Below are positions 41,509 through 50,491 of a DNA stretch of 64,000 nucleotides, piece by piece (the stretch's first letter is position 1; every line of letters starts with the position of its first letter). This DNA is from Streptomyces typhae (GTDB taxonomy: Bacteria; Actinomycetota; Actinomycetes; Streptomycetales; Streptomycetaceae): assembly GCF_009755605.1 (NCBI RefSeq), contig NZ_WPNZ01000018.1, positions 124,001 to 188,000 on the forward strand. Direction: 5' to 3'. The position numbers were made by a program, and so were the translations under genes. The notes under the pieces are model-generated. The model searched no databases. It saw nothing but the letters and a program-made list of their open reading frames with translations, and was not told the DNA's origin.

Positions 41509-42540
41509 ATGGCGTTCGGGGTGGAGCGGGCCGTCGGCGGGATCGCGGCAGCGGCGGGCGAGGCCGCCGACGTGCACGAGTTGGGGCACGGGCTCTCCCG
41601 CGCGCTGGGCCGCCTGATTCCGCACGACGGTTTCATGCTCTCCGGACTCGACCCGCTCTCCCAGGTCAGCTGCTTTCTCAGCGGCGAACACACCTACAGC
41701 TACCCGTCGTTGCGGCACGTCCTGCTCGGCGAGTTCACGGCGAGCGACCGCCATCCGTTCAAGGAGCTGTGGTACGGCGCCGCACAGGTGGGCGTGCTCG
41801 GCTCCGGCGTACGGGAGGAGCGGCGCAGCCTGCGTCTCCACGAGGTCATGGTGCCGCAGGGGTTCGGCAGCGAGATGCGTCTCGCGCTGGTCGGCGGCGG
41901 GCCGCTGTGGGGGACGCTGGCGCTGGTGCGCGAGCGGGGCCGGGCCTGCTTCACCGCCGCGGAGGCCGTGCACGCGCAGTGCCTGGTGACGCCGCTCGCG
42001 CGGGCGCTGCGGCGGTTCGTGGCCCGGGGGACCCCCCGTCCGCTGCGCTCCGTCCGGCCGCCCGCGGTCATCGTCGTCGACGGCGCCGACCGCATCCGGG
42101 CCGCGACCCCGGACAGCCCCTACTGGCTCCGGGCCTGCCTGCCCGGCTTCCTGGGATCGGATGACGTCCTGCCCGTCGCGTACTGGCACAGCACGTTCAT
42201 GGCCCGCAGCCGCAGAGGTCCCGTGGTCAACCGCGTGCCGCACCCCGACGGCTGGATCGAGACCCGGGCGCAGCTCCTCGCGGGAACGGGCACGGGCGAG
42301 GTGGCCCTCACCATCCAGCCCGCCACCACCCGCACCCTGCTGCCCGCGCTCACCGCCTGGTACGGCGTCACCCCCCGCGAGGCCGCAGTCCTGCATCAGG
42401 CCGTCGAAGGCCTCCCCGCCAAACAGATCGCCCGCCGCCTCGACGTCTCCCCGCACACGGTCAACGACCATCTCAAGGCCCTCTACCGCAAGTTCGGCGT
42501 CTCGGCCCGCGAGGAACTCCTGGCGACCCTCGCGCACTGA
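41509..42540 (+). CDS. LuxR-family transcriptional regulator with GAF-like N-terminus
   Basis: A 343-aa regulator. The C-terminal about 60 residues form a LuxR/NarL-type helix-turn-helix (TPREAAVLHQAVEGLPAKQIARRLDVSPHTVNDHLKALYRKFGVSAREEL). The N-terminal part (HELGHGLSRALGRLIPHDGFMLSGLDP, then alternating segments up to about 165) resembles a GAF-type sensory domain. No receiver domain is seen, so it is probably a ligand- or redox-responsive one-component regulator. It diverges from the MmpS-like gene and is followed on the same strand by the GAF-ANTAR gene. Confidence 0.9.
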   Translation: MAFGVERAVGGIAAAAGEAADVHELGHGLSRALGRLIPHDGFMLSGLDPLSQVSCFLSGEHTYSYPSLRHVLLGEFTASDRHPFKELWYGAAQVGVLGSGVREERRSLRLHEVMVPQGFGSEMRLALVGGGPLWGTLALVRERGRACFTAAEAVHAQCLVTPLARALRRFVARGTPRPLRSVRPPAVIVVDGADRIRAATPDSPYWLRACLPGFLGSDDVLPVAYWHSTFMARSRRGPVVNRVPHPDGWIETRAQLLAGTGTGEVALTIQPATTRTLLPALTAWYGVTPREAAVLHQAVEGLPAKQIARRLDVSPHTVNDHLKALYRKFGVSAREELLATLAH

Positions 42541-42747
42541 CGGATTCGGGCCCCGCGGGCGGCGCCTGCTCGGGCCGGGTCCGTGCGACGGACGGCACGG
42601 GCCCGGCCGTACCGGACCGACGGCTCCCGGGACCGGCTCATGGCCGTCTTCCCAACGGCGGGCCGGCACGGAAGGATGGCCACGGCGCACAGGACGGCGC
42701 GAGCCTTCCGGCGTCGGGCAGCACCCCCTATCGAAGGTGGCCCGATC

Positions 42748-43482
42748 ATGGGCACGACTCGTGAGGAGCGGTTGGTCGCCGCGTTCGTCGACCTTGCCGA
42801 CATCCTGACCGAAGACTTCGACATCATGGAGTTCCTGCACCGCCTCGCCGATCACGCGGTCGCACTCCTCGACCTCGCCGACTGCGGCGCCATGCTCATC
42901 GGCGCGCAGGGCCACGTCGTGCAGGCCACCGCGTCCGGCGAGTCCGCGCGGCGCCTGGAACTCTCCCAGATCGAACTGGAGCAGGGCCCGTGCTGGGACT
43001 GCGTCCAGTCCGGCGCCCCCGTCCTCGACACCTTCCTGGACAGCGACGCGACGCGTCGGCGGTGGCCGGACTTCACCCCGCTCGCGCTCGCCCAGGGGTT
43101 CAGCGGGATCGTCGCGCTGCCGATGCGGCTGCGCGGCCAGACCGTCGGTGCCCTCAACCTCTTCCACCGGCACAGCCGGGCCATGCCCTTCGTCGATCTG
43201 CGCCTCGCGCAGGCGCTCGCGGACGCGGCGGCCATCGCCATCCTCACCCAGCGCACCCTGCACGACCAGCGCCTCGTGACCGAGCAGTTGCAGACCGCCC
43301 TCGACAGCCGGATCGTCATCGAACAGGCCAAGGGCGCCCTCGCCGCCCGCACGGGGCTCAGTATGGACGAGGCCTTCGACCGGCTGCGGCGGCACGCCCG
43401 GCACCGGCGGCAGCGCCTGACCGCGCTGGCTCTCGAAGTGATCCAGAACCCCGCCGAGCAACTCGCGGGCCCCTCGCCGTGA
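42748..43482 (+). CDS. GAF-ANTAR antitermination regulator
   Basis: A 244-aa protein with an N-terminal GAF domain (about 10-165: FLHRLADHAVALLDLADCGAMLI, GPCWDCVQSGAPV, ALPMRLRGQTVGALNLF) and a C-terminal ANTAR RNA-binding three-helix domain (about 175-235: LQTALDSRIVIEQAKGALA, GLSMDEAFDRLRRHAR). ANTAR proteins bind paired hairpins in mRNA leaders and prevent termination. ATG 42748 was chosen since GAAGGTGG precedes it and homology starts there; an upstream in-frame extension to 42583 looks non-coding. The target transcripts are unknown. Confidence 0.9.
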   Translation: MGTTREERLVAAFVDLADILTEDFDIMEFLHRLADHAVALLDLADCGAMLIGAQGHVVQATASGESARRLELSQIELEQGPCWDCVQSGAPVLDTFLDSDATRRRWPDFTPLALAQGFSGIVALPMRLRGQTVGALNLFHRHSRAMPFVDLRLAQALADAAAIAILTQRTLHDQRLVTEQLQTALDSRIVIEQAKGALAARTGLSMDEAFDRLRRHARHRRQRLTALALEVIQNPAEQLAGPSP

Positions 43483-43890
43483 GCCGTCGCGTCCCGGCGC
43501 GTGCTCGTCCTCGGTGAAGCCGAGGGATGCGGCCGCCGCCGTGAGAACCCGAGAACCGGCGACGGCCGCCGGTGCCGGAGCAGGACCTCCCCTTTCACCG
43601 CCCCGGCGTGGTCCGCCCTTCCTGGGAGGCCGGGAACAGCGGGAGTGTCCCCTGGCGCGTCGGACCGGGAAGGGCGGGGCCGGAGCCGCGTGTGTCCGCT
43701 GCGGCGCGGGTCTCCGACCAGTCTGGTGTGCGTGCTGTGACGCTCGGAGATCTCGAGGTCCGGGAGATCCGGCCAAGGCAGTGACGCCTGGTCTGTCACG
43801 GAGCGTAGACCGGTTCGTCACGCGGCGACAAGCCTTGGGTCAAGCCAACCGGCGCGCGCCTGCCCCGCACCCGCTGCCCGGGAGCGCGGT
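43483..43890. other. Convergent intergenic region without a recognisable gene
   Basis: These 408 bases separate the GAF-ANTAR gene from the CheB-like gene, which converge here. A small hairpin (CCTCGG-TGAAG-CCGAGG, 43510-43526) may terminate the regulator transcript. Several short open frames exist but none has a convincing start or family pattern. I see no RNA gene. Confidence 0.6.
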
Positions 43891-44445
43891 TCAGGCGCGC
43901 TGGACGAGACGGTCGATGACCCGCCCGATGGCTTCGAGATGCAGGACGAGGTCCACCTGCCCCGTCTCGATGGCGGATTTGGGCATGCCCTTGAACTCGG
44001 CCGTCTCGGGATCCTGAACGATCACCGTGCCCCCGCGGGCCTTGACGGCCCGCACGCCCCGGGAACCGTCCCCGTCGGTGCCGGTGAGAACGCAGGCGAC
44101 GATCCGGGATCCGTACGTCTGCGCTGCCGACTCGAAGAGGGGGTCAGCGGCCGGGCGGGCGAAGTTGACCCGGTCCTCCTGGGTGAGGGACAACATGCCG
44201 AACGCTCGCACACACAGGTGCCAGTCGGGCGGGGCGATGTGGACGGTCCCCGGCTGTGCCTGCTCTCCGTCCTCCGCGAGCTTGACCTTCAAGGGGGTAT
44301 GGGGCGAGAGCACGCGCACGATGAGTGTCTCGCGGTTGCGATTGAGGTGCTGGACCACGAGCACCGGCACGGGCAGGGCGGCGTCCAGGCCGCCGAGCAG
44401 CTTCCTGAGGCCTTCATGGCCTCCGGCGGAGGCGGCCACCAGCAC
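43891..44445 (-). CDS. Stand-alone CheB-type methylesterase domain protein
   Basis: A protein of about 184 aa that consists only of the CheB catalytic domain. The serine-hydrolase triad is present: Ser in VAASAGGHEGL, His in LVVQHLNRNR and Asp in LTGTDGDGSRG; IAPPDWHLCV is another family motif. There is no receiver domain and no chemotaxis gene nearby; Streptomyces is non-motile, so a role in chemoreceptor demethylation is unlikely and the substrate is open. The GTG at 44445 has GGAGG nine bases upstream. A GTG at 44490 adds 15 residues but its GGAGAG touches the codon. Confidence 0.85.
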   Translation of the reverse strand: MLVAASAGGHEGLRKLLGGLDAALPVPVLVVQHLNRNRETLIVRVLSPHTPLKVKLAEDGEQAQPGTVHIAPPDWHLCVRAFGMLSLTQEDRVNFARPAADPLFESAAQTYGSRIVACVLTGTDGDGSRGVRAVKARGGTVIVQDPETAEFKGMPKSAIETGQVDLVLHLEAIGRVIDRLVQRA

Positions 44446-44584
44446 GGCAGCACATCCTCCGGGGGAATCGCCCTCGCTGTTCGTCCGCACCTCTCCACCG
44501 TAACGTGGCACGTCGGGCGGGGCCTGACTGCCCCGGCCGAGGTCGCTCGGGCGGGTCGGTGGCAGCGCCCTCGCCTCCCGGCTC

Positions 44585-45622
44585 TCAGCCGGTCTGTTCC
44601 TGCGGCCAGGTGCGGGTGTCGCGCGGCTCCACGTAGGGCTCCTCCCCCTCGGGTTGGCCGCCCTCGATGGACCGTTCACGGGCCAGTTCGGCGTCGAACT
44701 CCAGGCCGAGCAGGATCGCCAGGTTCGACACCCACAGCCAGACCAGGAAGACGATGGCGCCCGCAAGGGCTCCGTATGTCTTGTTGTACGAGCCGAAGTT
44801 CGCCACGTACAGAGCGAACCCGGCCGAGGCGGCCAGCCACAGCAGCACCGCGAGGACACTTCCGGGACTCACCCAACGAAACCCCCTGCCGCGGACGTTC
44901 GGTGCGGCCCAGAAGAGCAGGGCGATCATCAGGACCACCAGGAGCACCAGCACCGGCCACTTGGCGACGGCCCACACGGTCAGGGCCACGTCCCCCACGC
45001 CCAGCACATCGCCCGCACGCTTCGCCACGGGCCCGGTGAACACCACGATCACCGCGCTGGCAGCCACCAGCAGCATCAGTACGACGGTGAGCCCGAGCCG
45101 CAGCGGCGTCAGCTTCCACACCGGCCGGCCCTCGCGGAGGTCGTACACGGCGTTGGCGCTGCGGATGAACGCGGCGACGTACCCCGAGGCGGACCACAGC
45201 GCCCCGACCAGGCCGACGATGGCGAGCACACCGCCGGTGGCGCTGCTGCGCTGGAGCTGCCGCACCGCGTCCTTGATGATGTCGCGGACGGCTCCGGGGG
45301 CCAGCTGCTGGAGGTTGTCCACGATGTTGCGGGTCGCCTCCTGCCCGGCCACGCCGAGGAGGGCGACAAGGACGAGCAGGGCGGGGAAGAGGGACAGCAC
45401 CCCGTAGTACGTCAACGCCGCCGCTCGGTCGGGCAGTTCGTCCTCCATGAACTCCTTGCCCGTGCGCCGCAGCACCTGCCCCCAGGCACGGGCAGGCACC
45501 TGCGTGGGCCCCTCCGGCGCGTTCCGTTCCACCTCGGGCCCCGGCCCGGCGCCCGCCCCCGGCTCTCCGCGTACCGTCTCCGGCTCTGTGAAGCCGCGTT
45601 CCTGCTTGTCTGTGCCTGCCAT
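44585..45622 (-). CDS. YihY/BrkB-family inner membrane protein
   Basis: A 345-aa integral membrane protein. A polar, Pro/Glu-rich N-terminal tail (1-45) precedes the family signature DELPDRAAALTYYGVLSLFPALLVLVALLG, and about six hydrophobic helices follow up to LWVSNLAILLGLEFDAEL, also a family hallmark. The former RNase BN annotation of this family is wrong; real function is unsettled (lipid or solute transport proposed). Start choice is uncertain: ATG 45622 has only a weak AAGG, and 45691 would add 23 residues. It diverges from the glycosyltransferase cassette. Confidence 0.9.
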   Translation of the reverse strand: MAGTDKQERGFTEPETVRGEPGAGAGPGPEVERNAPEGPTQVPARAWGQVLRRTGKEFMEDELPDRAAALTYYGVLSLFPALLVLVALLGVAGQEATRNIVDNLQQLAPGAVRDIIKDAVRQLQRSSATGGVLAIVGLVGALWSASGYVAAFIRSANAVYDLREGRPVWKLTPLRLGLTVVLMLLVAASAVIVVFTGPVAKRAGDVLGVGDVALTVWAVAKWPVLVLLVVLMIALLFWAAPNVRGRGFRWVSPGSVLAVLLWLAASAGFALYVANFGSYNKTYGALAGAIVFLVWLWVSNLAILLGLEFDAELARERSIEGGQPEGEEPYVEPRDTRTWPQEQTG

Positions 45623-45799
45623 GCCTTGCGGGTTGCCCGCGGTGGCGTGCCCAACCCCTCGGCTTTCCACCCCCCACGTTCGCTCCGTCATGCGTGTTCA
45701 CGGTTGGCACCACATACTCGGGGGAGACGGGAGGGACCAAGGAGGCGCCGTCAGGCCAGGAGCGGCACCTGTAGCCACTTGCAGCGATACAGGAGCACC

Positions 45800-46924
45800 A
45801 TGGCCATGGATGACCCGGCTGCCCTTTCCGCGCCCCGCCCCCGGGCCGCGCCCCCGTCCGCCGACCCGGTGCGGATCGCGTCGGTGCCCGCCGGGCACGT
45901 CTACGTACGGCACTGCGCCGACGAGCGGAACGCGGACGGCGTCGTACGGCTCAGGGACCCCCGCCCCAACGGGGCACCGAGCACCTCTCAGCGATGGTGG
46001 CCGCCGGTCATGCTCGACCCGGACTGGGTGCGCGCACACCACACGGACTTCGACGTGTTCCATCTGCACTTCGGATTCGACGCCCAGACCCCCGCGGAGC
46101 TGTCGTCGCTGGTGGCCGCCCTGCGGCGGCACGGCAAGCCGCTCGTCTACACCGTGCACGACCTGCGCAACCCCCATCAGCCCGACGCCCGGCTCCACGA
46201 CGCGGCCCTGGATGTGCTGATACCGGCGGCCGACCACCTCATCACGCTCACTCCCGGAGCGGCCCGCGAGATCCGGCGGCGCTGGGACCGCGGGGCCAGG
46301 GTCCTGCCCCACCCCCATGTCGTGGGCCTCTCCCGCCTCGCCCGACCCCGCCCGGAGCGCACCGTCTTCCGTATCGGTGTGCACGCCAAGAGCCTGCGGC
46401 CCAACATGTCCCTGCTGCCGGTGGTGCGGGCCCTCGCCGGGGCCGCCGCGGATCTCCCCGACGCGGAGCTGCACGTGAACATCCACCGTGAGGTGGGCGA
46501 CCCGGGCGCGCCTGCCCACGCTCCTGATGTGCTCGCCGGACTGCGGGCCCTCGCCGGCAGCGGCGTACTGCGGCTGCACGTGCACGACTACTTCGACGAC
46601 GACCAGCTGTGGGACTACCTCACCGGCCTCGACCTGTCCGTCCTGCCGTACACCTTCGGCACGCACTCCGGCTGGCTGGAGGCCTGCCACGACCTGGGCA
46701 CCGCTGTCGCGGCGCCGTCCTGCGGCTACTACGCCGAGCAGCGCCCGTGTCTGTCCTACGGCCACACCGAGGAGGACGGCCTGGACGAGGTCTCCCTGGC
46801 CGCGGCGGTCCGTGAGGCGTACCGCACCCGACCGCGCTGGCGCGCGTCCGCGGCCGTGCGCACCGCCGAACGCGCGCGGGTGGCCGCGGCGCACCGGGCG
46901 GCCTACCGTGAGCTCCTCGCATGA
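45800..46924 (+). CDS. GT-B fold glycosyltransferase, first gene of cassette
   Basis: A 374-aa predicted glycosyltransferase with GT4-like features: FDVFHLHFGFDAQTPAEL and LVYTVHDLRNPHQPD in the acceptor half, FRIGVHAKSLRPNMSLLPVVRAL at the start of the donor half, and LSVLPYTFGTHSGWLEACHDLG near the nucleotide-sugar site. The usual EX7E motif is modified to a GWLEACHDLG-type segment. No signal or membrane helix is present, so it acts in the cytosol. AGGAGC precedes the ATG. Its stop overlaps the next start (ATGA), opening a seven-gene cassette. Donor and acceptor are unknown. Confidence 0.82.
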   Translation: MAMDDPAALSAPRPRAAPPSADPVRIASVPAGHVYVRHCADERNADGVVRLRDPRPNGAPSTSQRWWPPVMLDPDWVRAHHTDFDVFHLHFGFDAQTPAELSSLVAALRRHGKPLVYTVHDLRNPHQPDARLHDAALDVLIPAADHLITLTPGAAREIRRRWDRGARVLPHPHVVGLSRLARPRPERTVFRIGVHAKSLRPNMSLLPVVRALAGAAADLPDAELHVNIHREVGDPGAPAHAPDVLAGLRALAGSGVLRLHVHDYFDDDQLWDYLTGLDLSVLPYTFGTHSGWLEACHDLGTAVAAPSCGYYAEQRPCLSYGHTEEDGLDEVSLAAAVREAYRTRPRWRASAAVRTAERARVAAAHRAAYRELLA

Positions 46925-47991
46925 GCGCACCCCTGCGCATCGCCCTCATCGCCTCGGCCCGCTTCCCCGTCAGGGAGCCGTTCACGGGCGGGCTCGAAGC
47001 GCACACCTGGTCGCTCGCCCGTGCGCTGCGCGCGCGGGGCCACCAGGTGGAGCTCTTCGCCGCCCCGGGTTCCGACCCGGCTCTGGACGTCGTGGAACTG
47101 CCGGTGCACCGCACGTCGCTGAGCCGCGCCGCCCGGTCGGACGTCAGCATGCCGGACGCCACCTGGATGCAGGAGCACCACGCGTACCTGCGGCTGATGC
47201 TGGACCTGGCCGGCGGCGCGGGCGACCGCTACGACGTGGTCCACAACAACAGCCTGCACTACCTGCCGATCGCCATGGCCTCGGCCGTCCGCGCCCCGGT
47301 CGTCACGACGCTGCACACACCGCCCACGCCCTGGCTGGAGTCGGCCATCCAGGCGGGCGAGCGCTGCCCGGTGACGTTCACCGCCGTCAGTGAGCACACC
47401 GCGTCCGCCTGGCGTCCCCTCGTCCCCGCCGCCCGCGTGATCCATAACGGGGTCGACACCGAGCGGTGGCCCGCGGGGCCCGGCGGGCGGCACCTGGTCT
47501 GGTTCGGGCGGATCGTGGCGGAGAAGGGGCCGCATCTGGCGATCGCGGCGGCCCGCGAGGCCGGATGGCCGCTGCGCCTGGCAGGACCCGTCGGCGACGA
47601 GCGCTACTTCGCGGAGCGTGTGGCACCGCTGCTCGGCGGGGACATCGTCTACGTCGGCCACCTCGGCTGCCGCGACCTCGCCGCTCTCGTCGGCGGTGCC
47701 GCCGCCGCCCTGGTCACCCCCTGCTGGGACGAGCCGTACGGCCTGGTGGTCGCGGAGGCGCTGGCCTGCGGCACCCCGGTGTGCGGCCTGGACCGCGGTG
47801 CCCTCGGCGAGATACTCACCCCGGAGTGCGGTGCCCTGGCTCCGCGGGACGACGTCGGCGCACTCGCCGACCTCATCGGCCCGGTCACGCGCCTCGACCG
47901 CCGCGCGGCCCGGGAGCGCGCCGAACGCTTCTGCTCCCTGGACGCCATGGCCGACAGCTACGCCTCCCTGCACCGGGAGGTGGCCGCGTGA
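46921..47991 (+). CDS. GT4-family glycosyltransferase
   Basis: A 356-aa GT-B enzyme. The N-terminal domain shows IALIASARFPVREPFTGGLEAHTWSLARALRARGH and DVVHNNSLHYLPI; the C-terminal domain shows VIHNGVDTERW, HLVWFGRIVAEKGP and the donor-site motif CWDEPYGLVVAEALACGTPV with the EX7E glutamates. These are diagnostic for retaining family GT4 transferases. It overlaps both neighbours by four bases. Transfer of a sugar from a nucleotide donor to a cassette-specific acceptor is inferred. Confidence 0.93.
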   Translation: MSAPLRIALIASARFPVREPFTGGLEAHTWSLARALRARGHQVELFAAPGSDPALDVVELPVHRTSLSRAARSDVSMPDATWMQEHHAYLRLMLDLAGGAGDRYDVVHNNSLHYLPIAMASAVRAPVVTTLHTPPTPWLESAIQAGERCPVTFTAVSEHTASAWRPLVPAARVIHNGVDTERWPAGPGGRHLVWFGRIVAEKGPHLAIAAAREAGWPLRLAGPVGDERYFAERVAPLLGGDIVYVGHLGCRDLAALVGGAAAALVTPCWDEPYGLVVAEALACGTPVCGLDRGALGEILTPECGALAPRDDVGALADLIGPVTRLDRRAARERAERFCSLDAMADSYASLHREVAA

Positions 47992-49112
47992 TCGGCTACT
48001 ACGTGCACCACCAGGGGCGTGGACATCTCCACCGGGCCGTGTGCGTGGCCCGCAGGCTCCGCGTTCCCGTCGTGGGCCTCTCCTCCCTGCCCCGGCCCGC
48101 GGGCTGGAGGGGCGAGTGGATTCCGCTGCCGCTCGACACGGACCAGGCCCCGGACGCCCCCCGGGACGGGAATGCTCCGTCCGCGGGCCGCTCCGAGGAC
48201 GGGGACGACCCGACCGCGGGCGGCAGACTGCACTGGGCTCCCCGCCACCACCCGGGCCTGTGCGGCCGCATGGAGGCCATCACCAGCTGGATCGACCGGG
48301 CCCGGCCCCGCCTGTTCGTCAGCGACGTCTCCGTGGAAGTGGCGCTCCTCGCCCGCCTCACGGGCACCCCCGTGGTCGTCGCCGCGATGCGCGGCGACCG
48401 CTTCGACCGTGCCCACCGGCTGGGGTACGACATCGCCGACGCGCTGCTGGCTCCCTGGCCGGAGGCCGTCCCCGAGCCGGACTGGCCCCAGCGCTGGCGG
48501 GCCAAGACGGTGTACACCGGCGCCTTCTCGCGCTACGACGGCCGGCCACGTCCCGGCGCGGGCGACCGCGTCCCCGGCCGCCGGGAAGTCGTCGTCCTGC
48601 TCGGCGGAGGCGGCGCGGACGTCGACGCCGCCGCACTCCGTGAGGCCGCGGCGAGCACCACCGGGTGGGCCTGGACGTTCCTGGGCGGCCCGCACGGGCG
48701 GTGGGTCGACGATCCGTGGCCGCTGCTCTGCGGGGCCGACGCCGTCATCACCCACGCCGGGCAGAACGCCGTCGCCGAGTGCGCCGCGGCCCGCACACCC
48801 GCCCTCGTCATCCCGCAGGACCGTCCGCACGGCGAGCAGCGGGCCACCGCGCGGGCCCTGGCCACCGCCGGTCTCGCGACGGTACGGATGTCCTGGCCCG
48901 CGCCGCGGGAGTGGCAGGACCTGCTCGACCGGACGGCGCGCCGCCCCGGCGGTCGCTGGGCCGCGTGGGCGCCGGGTGACGGGGCACAGCGAGCCGCCCG
49001 CCTGCTGGAGCGGTTGTCCGGGACGGCCCCGTGCGCGCCCCCTCGTGACCTGCCACGAGCGGTCCCGGGGGCAGTCCCGCAGGCAGGGGAGGGCCCGTGC
49101 GGATCGCTGTGA
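47988..49112 (+). CDS. MurG/GT28-like glycosyltransferase
   Basis: A 374-aa GT-B fold protein starting IGYYVHHQGRGHLHRAVCVARRL, the G-x-GH pattern of glycosyltransferases of the GT1/GT28 type. The C-terminal half has VVVLLGGGGADVD, WTFLGGPHG, and ADAVITHAGQNAVAECAAARTPALVIPQDRPHGEQ, which is the donor-binding signature of MurG/UGT-like enzymes. A GTGA overlap links it to the preceding gene. It seems the third sugar-transfer step of the cassette; acceptor unknown. Confidence 0.88.
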   Translation: MIGYYVHHQGRGHLHRAVCVARRLRVPVVGLSSLPRPAGWRGEWIPLPLDTDQAPDAPRDGNAPSAGRSEDGDDPTAGGRLHWAPRHHPGLCGRMEAITSWIDRARPRLFVSDVSVEVALLARLTGTPVVVAAMRGDRFDRAHRLGYDIADALLAPWPEAVPEPDWPQRWRAKTVYTGAFSRYDGRPRPGAGDRVPGRREVVVLLGGGGADVDAAALREAAASTTGWAWTFLGGPHGRWVDDPWPLLCGADAVITHAGQNAVAECAAARTPALVIPQDRPHGEQRATARALATAGLATVRMSWPAPREWQDLLDRTARRPGGRWAAWAPGDGAQRAARLLERLSGTAPCAPPRDLPRAVPGAVPQAGEGPCGSL

Positions 49113-49981
49113 TCACCCTCGTCGCGGGCCGTCACCGCCATCTGCGGCTTCAGCAGGACGGCCTGGCGGGCAATGTGCTGCCCCCGGACCACTATGTGGT
49201 GGTGACCATGGCCGATCCGGACGCGGCGACGGTGCTCACGGGCAGACGGCCCGCCGCCGACACCGTGCCTCTCCCGGTCGGCACCACTGGCTCTCTCCCC
49301 CTGTCCGCGGCCCGCAACGCGGGAGCGGCCAGGGCGCTGGCCGCCGGGGCCGACCTGCTGGTGTTCCTCGACGTCGACTGCGTCCCCGGCCCCGGCCTGC
49401 TGGCACGCTACGCCCGGACAGCGGCCGACGGCGTCCTGCTGTGCGGCACGGTGGCGTACCTGCCGCCCCCGCCCCGGGGCGGCTACCGGCTGTGCGACCT
49501 CCCGGCCCTGGCCCCGCCCCACCCCGGGCGGCCCGTCCCCGGCGCCCATGAGGTCGTGCGGGACGGCGACCACGATCTCTTCTGGTCGCTCTCCTTCGCC
49601 CTGACCGCCGCCACCTGGCGCACCGTCGGCGGCTTCTGCGAGGACTACACCGGGTACGGCGGCGAGGACACCGACTTCGCCCGCACGGCTGCCGACCGCG
49701 GCGTCGGACTGTGGTGGGTCGGCGGCGCTCCCGCCTATCACCAGCACCACCCGGTGAGCCGGCCCCCGGTCGAGCACCTCGACGACATCCTGCGCAACGG
49801 TGCGACGTTCCGGAGCCGCTGGGGCAGCTGGCCGATGCAGGGATGGCTTGCCGACTTCGCCCGGCTCGGCCTGATCGTGCACGACCCCCGTACCGACACG
49901 TGGCGAAGGAGCCGGGACGGCACAGGGACGGCACCTAAGGGGGAAGGACCCGGCCGGACGGGGGTTGGTCCGGTGCCCTAG
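49097..49981 (+). CDS. GT2-like (GT-A fold) glycosyltransferase
   Basis: A 294-aa protein with family GT2 features: AVITLVAGRHRHL at the nucleotide-binding start, LSAARNAGAARAL, the metal-binding DxD in LLVFLDVDCVPGPG, and the downstream acceptor motif GGFCEDYTGYGGEDTDFARTAADRG. The HQHH motif after it fits related galactosaminyl- or N-acetylglucosaminyl-type enzymes, but the sugar cannot be fixed. GTG 49097 lies inside the end of the previous gene (16-base overlap) with AGGGGAGGG before it. The final about 30 residues are low-complexity. Confidence 0.88.
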   Translation: MRIAVITLVAGRHRHLRLQQDGLAGNVLPPDHYVVVTMADPDAATVLTGRRPAADTVPLPVGTTGSLPLSAARNAGAARALAAGADLLVFLDVDCVPGPGLLARYARTAADGVLLCGTVAYLPPPPRGGYRLCDLPALAPPHPGRPVPGAHEVVRDGDHDLFWSLSFALTAATWRTVGGFCEDYTGYGGEDTDFARTAADRGVGLWWVGGAPAYHQHHPVSRPPVEHLDDILRNGATFRSRWGSWPMQGWLADFARLGLIVHDPRTDTWRRSRDGTGTAPKGEGPGRTGVGPVP

Positions 49982-50038
49982 GGGCACTCGGCACGAGGTC
50001 CGAAAGCGGAGGGAACGACGAAACAGCAGGAGGCCGAT

Positions 50039-50491
50039 GTGGCTGTCCGCCACCGACTGGTCAAACGGCGGCCCGAGGACGTCTGGGCCGTGCTCGCCGA
50101 CGGCAATCAGTACGCCGAGTGGGTCGTGGGTACCTCCGAGTCCCACCCGGTGGAGGGCCACTGGCCCCAGCGGGACGCGGTCATCGCCTACGAGATCCGC
50201 CTCGGGCCGCTGCGGCTGGCCAACCGGACGGTCGTGCGCCGCTGCGAGGAGGGCTCCGCCCTGGAGCTGGAGGCGCACGCCGGTCCGCTGGGCACCGCAC
50301 GCATCTCCGTGGAGCTGCGTCCCTGGGGTGAGCACTGCCTGGTGATCCTGGACGAGCACCCGCTGCAAGGCGCCGGCGGGCGGCTGCACAACATGGGGTT
50401 CGAGGCGCTGATCCAGTTGCGGCACCGCGCCATGCTCGGCCGCCTCGCGCGGCTCTGCGAACACGGCGGCAGGGGCCGCGTCCATGCCTGA
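50039..50491 (+). CDS. SRPBCC family protein of the glycosyltransferase cassette
   Basis: A 150-aa SRPBCC protein (RHRLVKRRPEDVWAVLADGNQYAEWVVG, then a beta-sheet with SALELEAHAGPLGTARISVEL, and a C-terminal helix RHRAMLGRLARL). Such proteins bind hydrophobic ligands or act as aromatase/cyclases. CAGGAGG precedes the GTG. The stop lies within the next gene (ATG at 50484), so it is coupled to the FAD oxidoreductase and probably handles the same substrate. Confidence 0.82.
   Translation: MAVRHRLVKRRPEDVWAVLADGNQYAEWVVGTSESHPVEGHWPQRDAVIAYEIRLGPLRLANRTVVRRCEEGSALELEAHAGPLGTARISVELRPWGEHCLVILDEHPLQGAGGRLHNMGFEALIQLRHRAMLGRLARLCEHGGRGRVHA

Noticed and set aside
44654..45799. N-terminal extension of the first glycosyltransferase across the BrkB gene
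   Set aside because: No homology upstream of 45800, good ribosome-binding site at 45800, and the extension is antisense to a real membrane-protein gene.
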